A program made the translations under genes and the position numbers. Shown one piece after another: positions 50,601 to 60,882 of a DNA stretch of 64,000 nt. A model generated the notes under the pieces. It did no database searches. It saw only the letters and a list, made by a program, of their open reading frames with translations, and had not been told where the DNA came from. Source of the stretch: Marsupella aquatica (Eukaryota > Marchantiophyta); the NCBI GenBank assembly GCA_973895155.1, contig OZ316892.1, forward strand, positions 20,460,001 through 20,524,000. Direction: 5' to 3'. Position 1 is the stretch's first letter. Every line of letters begins with the position of its first letter.

Positions 50601-50995
50601 CATGTATTGTTTGACATGCCCCCTCATCTCTATTAGTCTCGCTTAAATTGCCTTGATTCTTTCCCAAGTCGGGAGCCCAGCTCTTTGCCCCCATTTGCAT
50701 CTTTTGTCCAGTCTTTAGTTCCATCTTTTGTATCAATAACAATAAAGATTTCTTGCCCAACTCTTGCCCATGTACTCTCATTACCCATTTGCGCCTTATC
50801 CCATATGTTGACTTGAATTAATTACATTAATTACTTGACTACATAATTCATGTGCTATTTTGAACAAGATCTCCGCATTGACAACACTTTTCACATGAAA
50901 TGGGCAAGAAAGAATTAGGGAAAATCCAATATTTTAGTTTGATCCACCTAAAAACCCCAGCTTTTAATTAACAGTTCTTTACCTTACCTCAATGT
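47679..50995. other. Intergenic region left of the Copia element
   Basis: No gene supported. A 219-codon frame at 48637-49296 begins at TTG, has no recognisable domain, and an equally open frame runs on the other strand, so I do not call it. The part from about 49.9 kb on is AT-rich. Confidence 0.55.
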
Positions 50996-51000
50996 ATCAG
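50996..51000. repeat. Target-site duplication, left (ATCAG)
   Basis: ATCAG directly before the left LTR is repeated directly after the right LTR at 57460-57464. Confidence 0.93.
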
Positions 51001-51385
51001 TGTTGAGCATAGACGACGATCGCAACGGCAAGCCCATGAACCATCCAACGCACAATAGTCGACACAAGAGATACGTGGTTCACCTCCTTGAGGCTACGTC
51101 CACGGGAACACACAAGAGAGCTTTACTGAACTCTAAGCCCGTCGGCTATACCGAGTCTCCACAGTGTAAGCTCTCCCTATCTCTCAAGTGGCTCCATAAC
51201 AATGAGCCTTGGTTCTACCTCTCCAAGCACACATGCCTCTTATGATATAGTGTGCAACTTAGTTGTACCTAACCACATAGTTGTACATAATCACGTAGTT
51301 GTACCTAACCACGTAGTTGTACCAACCCACGTTGTTGTACCAACCACGTCATACCTAACCTAGACGTAAGAGTAAATACCCAACA
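51001..51385 (-). repeat. Copia 3' LTR (385 bp)
   Basis: Same sequence as 57039-57459 except one substitution (GTACATAATC here, GTACCTAATC there) and the lack of two 18-bp TAGTTGTACCTAA-x-CAC-type units. Because the element is on the minus strand, this is its downstream LTR. Confidence 0.95.
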
Positions 51386-51396
51386 ATCTTCCCCTT
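51386..51396 (-). other. Copia polypurine tract
   Basis: Minus-strand AAGGGGAAGAT lies directly inside the 3' LTR, where plus-strand DNA synthesis is primed. Confidence 0.85.
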
Positions 51397-51576
51397 GACT
51401 CTGGTCTAGGGGAGAGTAATACTGCCAATGTATATGATCCCTCAGCGAGAAGTTCTGGACAGAAACCAAACCGGTTTCCCTCTCTAACTAGAGCAAACCA
51501 GAACTAAGCCGTAGCCTAATACATAGGAATGAGGAAGAGCATATATCAGTAATTACAATGAATGTTTAAGAAAACT

Positions 51577-54500
51577 CTACTTGTGATGCAATTGCAAAAC
51601 CTGCAATACGTCACGGTGTCTAGAGAAACTCTCCAAAGGAATCACTTTGGTAAATGCGTCAGCCGGGTTGAGTTTACCATCAATCTTGACTACCTCAAAC
51701 AAATTATCAGACACAGCCTGCCTGATAAAATGGTACCTGACGTCAATGTGCTTCACTCTGCTGTCCATCACCTGGTTCACAGCAAGGTGGAGCGCACTTT
51801 GACTATCACAATGGAGCTTCACATTCCCCTGTGGCAATCCCATTTCAGTGATAAGTCTATCCAACCAAATCGCTTCCTTTGCTGCTTTCGCAGCTGCAAC
51901 ATACTCCGCTTCTGTAGTAGACTGAGCAATACACTTCTGCAAAGTAGACCTCCAACTTATGCATCCACCGCCAAGTGTGAACACGTATCCTGTTGTTGAT
52001 CTCCTTCGGTCCAAATCTTGTCCATAGTCAGAATCTACATAGCCAATCAATGATCTAGCATTCGTTGCATTCGCATCAAATAAAAGACCATGATCCACGG
52101 TACCCTTCAAGTACCTGATAATCCACTTCACTGCTTCCCAGTGTACCTTCCCTGGATTCGACATGTACCTGCTCACCTTGCCCATAGCCATGGCAAGATC
52201 AGGTCTAGTGCAAGTCATCAAATACATGAGACTCCCCACTGCCTTGTCATATGGAACCTTTGACATCAACCCCTTCTCTGTGTCATCCGTAGGACAGAAC
52301 GCTGATGATAACTTGAAGTGTGGAGCCAACGGGGTACTTACTGGCTTGCTATTCTCCATGTTGAACCTTGCAATTACCTTCCTCGCATAACTGCTCTGCG
52401 TCAATCATAGCTTGCCAGCCTCCAAGTCCCTAGTGATCTCCATACCCAAAATCCTCTTAGCTGGCCCTAAGTCCTTCATCTTAAACTCTGCACTAAGCAG
52501 TGCCTTGAGCTTAACAATCTCAGACCTATCCTTGGCTGCAATTAGCATGTCATCCACATAAAGTACTAAAACAATGAACCCAAAGACAACATTCTTCACC
52601 GGTTTCAAATACACACAAGGGTCAAATACACTTCTGTGAAAACCTTGTGACCGAATCCAATCGTCAAACCGCTTGTTCCACTGTCTTGGTGACTGCTTCA
52701 ACCCATACAAGGATTTCAGCAATCTGCAAACCAATTCCTCCTGTCCTCTCTTCACAAAACCTAGCGGTTGTCTCATGAAGATCACCTCTTCCAATGTGCC
52801 ATAGAGGAAAGCTGTGACAACATCCATCTGATCTAGGAGCAGACCAAACATTACAACAAGTACACACAATAGTCGTATTGTAGAGTACTTAGCAACTGGT
52901 GAGAAGACCTCATTGTAATCCACACCTTTCTCTTATGTGAATCCCTTTGCTACCAATCTAGCCTTGTAGACCTTCGATCCACCTCCTATGGAATTATCTT
53001 TCAGCTTGTAAATCCACTTGCTGTCCACCACTTGCTGACCCTTAGGCAGCTTAACAAGCTCCCAAGTTTTGTTGTCCTTTAGTGACTGCATCTCCGTTTG
53101 CATTGCTGCAGTCCACTTCTGCTTCTCTTTTGAAGCACTTGCCTCATGAAATGAAGAAGGTTCTCCTTCTTCCAAAATTAACGCATCACCCTCATCATCA
53201 GCTGTAAAATCATCCTCTTGCAGTTGAGATGAATCAACCCACTGTCCATACCTTGATGGAGCGCGTACAGTGCGACCAGATGTTCTTCTAGCCGATGACT
53301 CCGGTTGATCTGCGTGTGCTGGTACAATTTGAAGCTCAATAGCATCCACTTGTTGCTCACCAGCATCAACAAACTCCTCTGGTTCCTCTGGCACAGGAAC
53401 CAGCTCCATAATTGGAGCAACTCCTTCTCTCCGGTCATGCACCTCATAACCAATCTCCCCCTCAACGAGATCCGGGATAGGAGATTTTCCTTTGTCAGTA
53501 CGGGAGACCTGAGTATTCTCCCCCTCCTTCAATAATCTCGATTCATTGAAGGAAACATCCCTACTGACAACGAGCTTACAGGCAATAGGATCCCATAGCC
53601 TATAGGCTTTCACACCACTCTGGTACCCAAGAAAAACACATTTCCTGGAGGTAGGATCCAACTTGGTCCTATTCTGCTTTGGTGTGAGAGCATATGCATC
53701 ACTTCCAAAAATTACCAAGCCATGATAGTCTGCTTGCCGCTTATAGCGCATCTCAAATGGCATTTTGAAATTGATAGCACTAGAAGGAGAAAGATTTACC
53801 AAATAAGCTGCAGTATTGACAGCTTCTGCCCAAAATTCTTGTGGTAAACCTGATTGGCTCAACATACTCCGTGACCGCTCCAATAGTGTCCGATTGAGCC
53901 TCTCAGCGACACCATTCTGCTGCGGAGTATAAACTGTGGTGAGATGGCGAGTTATCCCCTGTTCTGAACAGTACTCTTCAAATTCCATTGAAGTGTACTC
54001 CCCGCCGTTGTCTGACCTCAGACTCTTCACCCTTGTATCCAAACACTTGATCGTGTTTCCAATCTGATTCTCCACCTGGGCCTTCCACTTCTTAAAAATG
54101 GACAAGACATCAGACTTATGCATCATGAAATAAATCCACACAAATCTTGAGTAATCATCAATAAATGATACATAGTACAACTTTCCAGAGTGTGAGGGAG
54201 TCGGGGATGGACCCCACACGTCACTATGTATGTACTCAAGAACCGCTTTGGAACGATGAGTTCCAACACCAAAAGCACGACGATGCTGCTTTCCAAGAAT
54301 GCAATGCTCACAAAACTCTAATTTACAAGATTGCAAATCAGAAATGAGTCCATTCTTCCGTAAGATAGCCAAACCCTTCTCACTCATGTGGCCTAGCCGT
54401 GAATGCCACAGTTGAGTCATCTCCTCGTGAGACTTGGTTACATTGGCCTCTCCACATACAGTATTGCCCTGTAACACATACAAATTCTTTTGTCTACTCC

Positions 54501-55884
54501 CCTTCAAAATCACTATCTCTCCCGACCTGACTTGAAGTTCACCATCAATAACGCTCCATTGATGACCATTTGAATCCAACACACCGAGTAAAATCAGATT
54601 CTTACGCATGCCAGGTACATACCTGACTCCGGACACTGTGCGCACAGCGCCATCAAACATTTGAATCTTCACAGACCCAATTCCCTCAATTTGACAGGAG
54701 TGATCATTTCCCATCAGAACTGAACCGTTTGAAACAGAGTAAGAACTGAAAAACTCACGAATGTAACAAATATGAAAAGAGCAAGCACAATCAAGAATCC
54801 ACACATCATCTGCTCTCCTAGATGACGTGCACAGGGCATACCCCCAGCTTCATAAAACATACTCATCATTGAGTAAATCAGCTTCTCCATCAGCCCTAGC
54901 CACATTTGCCGATGAAGTTTCCGCTGCCTTTCCCTTACAGTCTCGCTTGAAGTGTCCAACTTGGTTGCACTTCCAACATGTCACCTGCCTCCTCTGAGGG
55001 GATTTACCCTTGGACTTAGATCTGGATTTAGATCTAAACTGGGTTCTACGGTCCCCAGTTGGTCACTGCATACTCCTCCCACGGTTAACATTGAGGGCAG
55101 CACCAGATGATGAAGGCTGTGATGTGATGTGCATCTTCTGCTGAAGATCATCACTAAGCAGAGAACTTACCACGTCATTGTATGAAATGGTATCCCTATC
55201 ACGATGCAACAACACTCGTGATAGAGACTGGTAAGATGGAGGCAATGAACTAAGAAGCTGTAGAGCCTTCGTCTCATCATTCAAAGTCTCCCCAAGGTTT
55301 TCCAAGTCAACGACCATGTCGTTGAAAGCATCCACATGGTCTTGCAACTTCGTACCAGATTCCTTCATCCTGAAACTCATCAGTTTGTAGGAAGTGTAGA
55401 GCCGGTTCGACAACTCCTTGCGGTGATACTTGCTCTGCAATTCCGCAAACAAGGACATGCAATCCTTATGTGCACCTAACTGCTTGATGATGGGAGGCAT
55501 GAGATAGAGTGTAACACACCACACTCCCTGCTCCTGCATGTGGTCCCATTGTTTCTCATCAACATCGTCTTCACGAGGGCTCAGCAGTTGGCCCATCCCT
55601 GACGCATAAAGCACTCCCTTCACCTGCTTCTCCCATAGCAAGTAGTCAGAGCGCCCATCATACTTTGTCACTTCATACTTGGGTCCCCCAAGCTTGAAAG
55701 TCCCCATCTTCTTCTTTACCGTGAGCTCCGGTAGTAGTACTGCTTCCTCCACCATACGCCGCACCGGTGATGGTATTGGTGTCACGTGCTCTTCCTCCTG
55801 CTCCTCTCTCTGCCCCTGAAACCTCCGCGGTGATCCTCGTGCTTCAAGTTTCACGTCTTCGAAAAACTCCTCCGAATCACTCAT
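51577..55884 (-). pseudogene. Copia Gag-Pol polyprotein with four nonsense codons
   Basis: One frame, ATG at 55884, natural stop at 51577. Gag: residues 1-273, with a UBN2/retrotran_gag-like region (YDGRSDYLLWEKQVKGVL), then CCHC zinc knuckle CWKCNQVGHFKRDC near 54990-54949. Protease: WILDCACSFHIC, with Cys-Ala after Asp where DS/T-G/A is usual. Integrase: HHCC finger (HSRLGHMSEKGL ... CEHC), then the D,D35E core (DVWGPSP, SDNGGEY, NGVAERLNRTLLE). RT: core with YVDDMLIA. RNase H: GYVDSDYGQDLDRR, QSTTEAEYVAA, LHCDSQSALHLA. In-frame stops: TGA 55063-55065, TGA 54850-54852, TAA 52933-52935 (KGFT-stop, family normally has Gln) and TGA 52405-52407 (GKL-stop, family normally has Trp). The last two are single transitions from CAA and TGG. 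Confidence 0.93.
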
Positions 55885-57024
55885 ATGAGAAAGTCACAAA
55901 AAATGTTGTTTTTCACAACTTCTCAAAAAACTCGAAACTCAACACCGCCGCGTAGCCCACAAAGCTAGGAGTCCAATACTGAAAACCAAAATCAAAATCG
56001 AAATTTGACGGAAAAGTTATTCAAATTTCGGTCGAGGTGGGTAAAACCTTGGGAAACTCCCCCATTTTGACCACCTCAGGGAATAACCGAAATACCAAGT
56101 ACAACCCGTTGTCGGAATTGCGATGTGATTGGTGCGCTGCATTGCCAACTTCAATGGCTACGACCTCGCCGAAAAATAACCAAAAAAGTTACCGTTCGGC
56201 GGATGAAATCTTTGTCGGACGGTCAAAAAATAGCTCTCTGGTTTTTTAGAATATTCTATGACCCTTGTACAGGCCCTGTGGGAATTTTGGAAGAACAATC
56301 GAGGGGCTGACATGTGTCCTCGAACCCCCAAAACCCCCTACCACCCTTCGTCGTCGAAATCTGGTCGCGCGCGCAGAAAATACACACGGCAGAATGTACC
56401 CCTCGACACCAAACGCAAGATATCTCACTCGGGTTTTGACGAAATCAAGATCCGATTTCAGATTTGGAAACTAGACTCCGAGGCGATGAAGATCGATATA
56501 AGAAGCACCCAAAACGAGGAAAGAACGAGGGAGAAAAAAATTGGTAAAGATGACAGATTTCTCTCAATTGCCATAGCCAATTTCGAATCAGTTTTTCAAA
56601 GAGAAAAAAATGGTACCTTGTCAACAACGAATGTTGATCAATTGCACTTGGTGCCGTCACCAAGTCCAACAAGGTAATTGATTTTGCTTAGCCTTCCTCT
56701 TTGCATCAAAGAGCCAATCCCGGACTCAAAAACAATCGTCTTGCCTCAATCTCTCCGTTGAGTCAAAACACTTGACGCTTCTCCCTCCGAGTCGATTGCC
56801 AACTTTCTTCACAAAATCCAGAACGACGAAAACTTAGATCTCTCTGCACCATGAGCTCCGTTCAACGATTTCTTCACACCGTTAGAAAGCTCTTGCCCTG
56901 ATCTATCCGTTGAGCCCATAAACTCCAAGTTCCATGCGATGGAACTCTGGAAAATCCACCAACACTCAACGTTGGAAAAACCGTCATGAAATCCCGTCAC
57001 GAACACACGTCACCTCCCAAGCAT
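55885..57024 (-). other. Copia untranslated leader
   Basis: The ~1.1 kb between primer site and gag ATG has no coding function visible. Plus-strand frames here (56258-56677) are chance. The leader should hold packaging signals, which cannot be recognised by eye. Confidence 0.6.
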
Positions 57025-57036
57025 GCTCTGATACCA
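57025..57036 (-). other. Primer binding site, initiator tRNA-Met
   Basis: Minus-strand TGGTATCAGAGC, the usual plant Copia sequence complementary to the 3' end of initiator tRNA-Met, two bases from the 5' LTR. Confidence 0.95.
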
Positions 57037-57038
57037 AT

Positions 57039-57459
57039 TGTTGAGCATAGACGACGATCGCAACGGCAAGCCCATGAACCATCCAACGCACAATAGTCGA
57101 CACAAGAGATACGTGGTTCACCTCCTTGAGGCTACGTCCACGGGAACACACAAGAGAGCTTTACTGAACTCTAAGCCCGTCGGCTATACCGAGTCTCCAC
57201 AGTGTAAGCTCTCCCTATCTCTCAAGTGGCTCCATAACAATGAGCCTTGGTTCTACCTCTCCAAGCACACATGCCTCTTATGATATAGTGTGCAACTTAG
57301 TTGTACCTAACCACATAGTTGTACCTAATCACGTAGTTGTACCTAACCACATAGTTGTACCTAATCACGTAGTTGTACCTAACCACGTAGTTGTACCAAC
57401 CCACGTTGTTGTACCAACCACGTCATACCTAACCTAGACGTAAGAGTAAATACCCAACA
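57039..57459 (-). repeat. Copia 5' LTR (421 bp)
   Basis: Upstream LTR of the minus-strand element. It has an array of 18-bp TAGTTGTACCTAA-type units, two more than the other LTR, which explains the 36-bp length difference exactly. Confidence 0.95.
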
Positions 57460-57464
57460 ATCAG
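57460..57464. repeat. Target-site duplication, right (ATCAG)
   Basis: Matches 50996-51000. Confidence 0.93.
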
Positions 57465-58023
57465 TGCAATGCGTTGGCATTGGGCTTGGCAACAACATTG
57501 CTGCAAGACTAGCATATCCACAACACCCTCATGGTCAGAGTGACTACATCGTCTTTGCTCACCTTGACATCTTTTTTCTCTCTTTGACATCTTTTATCAC
57601 TTGGACATCTTTTGCTTACCTTTATAGTTTTCTCTCCTCAACATCTTTTGTTCACTTTGACATCATGTATCTCCTCGACATCTTTTGTCACCTCAACATC
57701 TTTCATGCAATGCACGGGCATTGAGTTCTTGCTGGAAAACATGCATGGACCCTTACATCAATCCTATGGATTACATTGACATATGACAAATCACTTTCTT
57801 TTTTATTACGTAGGGTCCAATTTCCCATTCGAGTGGCATATGCAATGACCATAAACAAGCTCAAGGTCAGACTTTAGAACATGTAGGGTTACAGCTTTCA
57901 AAGCTTGTATTTAGTCATAGACAGTTGTATATAGCATTTTCAAGGGCAACATCTCCTACGACTATCAAGGTTTTACTTTTGGATTCTGAGGAGGGTCAAG
58001 CAGAGTTGACCAAAAAAATGTGT
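57465..58023. repeat. GACATCTT-rich degenerate tract, left part
   Basis: From about 57560 to 57705 the motif GACATCTTTT recurs about every 20-30 bases; a TGCAATGCACGGGCATTG palindromic motif follows near 57707. The same GACATCTT motif and a near-identical palindrome reappear on the other side of the LINE insertion (59185-59324). No gene. Confidence 0.6.
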
Positions 58024-58041
58024 ATGATGAGGTTCTTTATT
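58024..58041. repeat. LINE target-site duplication, left (18 bp)
   Basis: ATGATGAGGTTCTTTATT, repeated exactly at 59057-59074. Confidence 0.93.
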
Positions 58042-59056
58042 CCTTGAAAGAGACCATTTAATAAATTTTGATTGTTCCCCCGCGAAAAACCCCACGGGAA
58101 GGGCGAACAGAGAAGGCCCAAAAAGGCCAGACAACAGACCCCGCCACAGGGTAACCCCCACGAGTGTCGGGGCAGACCAAGGGCACAGGACCAACAAGCA
58201 CAGGGAAAAAGAGACACATCTACCACCTACACATCACATGGACAACGAATCACATCACTAACACCAGCCAGTCACATCCCAGTGACGATGCAGCCGCTGC
58301 CAAAAGAGAGCCAACCCCTACGCCTCTCATCAATCCAGGCTTTGGCCCTAAGAAGTCTGGTGCATTTCCTACCCGGAAGAGAACGGCGACTAACCGCATA
58401 CAGATTCTCAGCCGCCTAAGTAAGAACCAGGCCCAAATCAAATGAGCGTCTGCCATGCAATTGGAACATATGTGTGTTCCGCCCCATCCAAAGCCGCCAC
58501 AGAATCTGATGCAAAACAAAAAGTTGTGCAACCTGCTTCGCATCTTTCCCACAAGCAGCCTCCAACAAGACATTCAGACCTCGACCGAATGGCAAACCCA
58601 ATCCACTAAGAAAAGCCTGACATATGCTCCAGCTTCTAACTGCATGTGTACATCCGAAAAAAATATGGGGAATAGTCTCCAATATCCCGCAGCAAAGTTT
58701 GCACTCTCCATTGCTTACATCGATTCTGAGCGCACGCTCTCCAGAGAAAAGACCCCCAACAATAATTCTCCATATAAAGGTCTTGCCTCTGACTGGCAAA
58801 TCAGAGCTCCATAGCTTAGTCCATCTCACATTCCAAACCATCTCCGGTTGGGAGAGAGACCAAATCCTGTTAAGCCTCTCATGAGTAGAGGTCTTGGGTC
58901 TCAAAAAATCATATACTCGACAGTTCTCAATCCTGAAGTTCCTCAGACCAACTCCCGCCTTGTCACTCCAGCGCCATTGCTTGGCATACAGGAAGTATTC
59001 AGTACAACAGAAATCTGTGCTCCACAGACGCTCCAAGAAAGACCTGGCCAACAGCA
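58042..59056 (-). mobile_element. 5'-truncated LINE (non-LTR) retrotransposon
   Basis: About 1 kb between exact 18-bp target-site duplications. The minus-strand frame 59057-58416 (~213 codons) matches the zinc-binding domain that ends plant LINE reverse transcriptases (zf-RVT): WTKLWSSDLPVRGKTFIWR, then CKLCCGILETIPHIFFGC (C-x2-C ... H-x4-C) and a WRLWMGRN tail. The frame is open right up to the truncated 5' edge, as expected when target-primed reverse transcription stops early. The 3' end, at 58042, has no A tail. Confidence 0.9.
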
Positions 59057-59074
59057 ATGATGAGGTTCTTTATT
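59057..59074. repeat. LINE target-site duplication, right (18 bp)
   Basis: Exact copy of 58024-58041. Confidence 0.93.
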
Positions 59075-59184
59075 GAACGGATGAATAAAGATTGAATGTA
59101 TCACTTTTATATTAATATGTTTGACTTTTTGCCTGAATTACATGTTTGCAATGCACAACCATGTTTGCCTGGCCTCAAAAACTT

Positions 59185-59324
59185 ACCCTCACCTCGACAT
59201 CTTGCCCTCGCCTCCAAATCATACCCTCACCTTGACATCTTGCCCTCTCCTTGATATGTTGCCCTCTCCTCGACATCTTGCCCTCACTCGAAGTCTTTCG
59301 TGCAACGCACGGGCATGGGGCTAG
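59185..59324 (+). repeat. CGACATCTTGCCCTC array and Helitron-like 3' end
   Basis: Four to five ~23-bp units with GACATCTTGCCCTC lie at 59185-59290. They are followed by CGTGCAACGCACGGGCAT, a short hairpin, then GGGGCTAG and T. A hairpin ~10 bases before CTAG followed by T is the form of plant Helitron 3' ends. The matching 5' TC end was not found, so the call is tentative. Confidence 0.4.
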
Positions 59325-59664
59325 TTATTGAATAGGATAGGAAAAAAACACATACTTTTTACAGAAAAGGGCCAAAAAAGAGTACAAAAGAATAAACAAG
59401 AGAGGTCCCAATTGGACAAAACCAAACGCAAAAGAAGTGAGCAAAAAGACACCCCTAAAAACCAAGAAAGAGGAACTAAAACAAGTGAGCAAAAGGAAAC
59501 CCCTAAAAACCAAGAAAGAGTAACTAAAATTACCTCAAATGGACCGAGGTCCTCATCATTCCTAGCAAATGTGGCAAAAGCTAATGGTCTACATCAAGTG
59601 TCGAAACTAAATCAACAAGTGGGATTGGGATGTCCTATAGGGGGCTAGCCACTGTGGAGTCACG
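59325..59664. other. Intergenic, nothing recognised
   Basis: A lysine-rich 106-codon frame spans a duplicated segment (GTGAGCAAAAGG...CCCCTAAAAACCAAGAAAGAG-type, twice near 59436-59521). I do not regard it as a gene. Confidence 0.55.
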
Positions 59665-60882
59665 CTAGCACCCACTGTCAAAGACCGACAATAGATGGCC
59701 CGAGCTTGAGCACGCTATAAGGTGACTGAAATGCGTTGGCGAAAGTGTGTGATCAAAACAGATAGCGGGGGTCCGGTGGAACTCATCCGGTCGTGAACAT
59801 CCCGAGTAGCTTGGCGAAGAAGCCCGTCAAACTGATGATGGAGACACCCAAATGTCTCAAGAACAAGGGGCAGGAAGCTATCAGATGAAGCTCGTGCAGC
59901 ATATTTGGCCTCCTTCGTTGTTGCTGCTCGTGATGTTGTTGCCCCTGCCGTTGTTGCCGCTGTCCCAATGATGTATTGGCGCAATGGGTTTGCCACCACT
60001 ACATCTGCCAAAGTACGTTGACCCTCACGGACCATGGTAAGATCCACCCGTAACCGTTGTGATGGAGGACCAGGTAACTCGAGCACCACCTCCCGCCGTG
60101 TGCAGACCAAAGAGAGCAGTGGCATCTCTCACAGCGTCGTGAACAAAAATGGTTTCGCCGCCCAAACTGCACCGAAGAAGATGGACACATGTGGCATCAC
60201 AAGGCTTCCCACAAGTGCAAGTAGGAGGTAAACCAGCAAGAAGTGGGTGGGGCAAGCCCATACAAAGATGCATGGCTGTCGCAAACTCCACTGAAGACAT
60301 TTGTAGGTGAGGAATGACTGGATTGGCCTGAAGCCAGCCTCCTGCGCTCTTCCCTCCGGAAGAAAGAATCCGAGCTCGATCCATGTCAGGTGCCTCGATG
60401 AGGATGTTGGAGAGGGTGAAAGCGTGCATACGCCCAGCAAGGTCTGCCTGGAGACAGACGGGGTCCAAGGATAAAAACTCCTGAAATGAAGGTAACGCGG
60501 CTCGAACAAGATCTGGTAATGATGACCGCACCGAGTGCAAATGAACCTGAAAAGGGAGGGAACCCTCCTCTACCTCCATGAGAGACGAAAGTAAAAAAGG
60601 TCGATCCTCAGTAAGGAAACGATCTGTCAACAATGAGAAGGGGGCCGCCCACGTGCCCAAAAAGGCCAAAGGTGCAAGGTGTTCAGTGGAAGTAAGCCCA
60701 AAATCACCGTGAGAAATAGGAAGATGCGTGGATAGGGCAGGATCATACGTAGTAGCTTTTTGTTCTTTCCCCTCACAACTTGTCCTTCTCTGAACTTCCA
60801 TGGTTTGCCATATATTAAACATATCTCGATCAATCAACTCACTACTTCCCTCTGTGGGCGCTTTTGTCGTAATCCAGATCAT
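59665..60882 (-). pseudogene. Retroelement C-terminal region with Cys finger and endonuclease-like domain
   Basis: Two overlapping minus-strand frames, 60882-60025 and 60125-59715, continue each other after a frameshift near 60060-60110, and a TAG follows at the point where CAG is expected before RAQARAI. The first frame has LPISHGDFGLTS, ARILSSGGKSAGGWLQANP and a Cys/His finger CTCGKPCDATCVHLLRC followed by HDAVRDA. The second has RLRVDLTMV ... ADVVVANPL ... KEAKYA, which fits a restriction-like (PD-(D/E)XK) endonuclease, then FLPLVLETFG. This arrangement is that of certain non-LTR retroelements whose endonuclease lies after the reverse transcriptase. The reverse transcriptase itself is missing, so the copy is 5' truncated as well as frameshifted. 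Confidence 0.65.

Larger units (their letters stand above)
51001..57459 (-). mobile_element. Full-length Ty1/Copia LTR retrotransposon, coding-defective
   Basis: 6,459-bp element on the minus strand with TGTTG...CAACA LTRs, a 5-bp target-site duplication ATCAG, an initiator tRNA-Met primer site and a polypurine tract. Gag, protease, integrase, reverse transcriptase and RNase H occur in the Copia order (integrase before RT) in a single frame of ~1,436 codons, 55884 to 51577. The frame is broken by four stop codons and no frameshift. LTRs differ by one base plus a 36-bp repeat-length change, so insertion is recent. Confidence 0.96.

Noticed and set aside
56258-56677. 139-codon plus-strand frame in the Copia leader
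   Set aside because: Antisense to the element, no domain.
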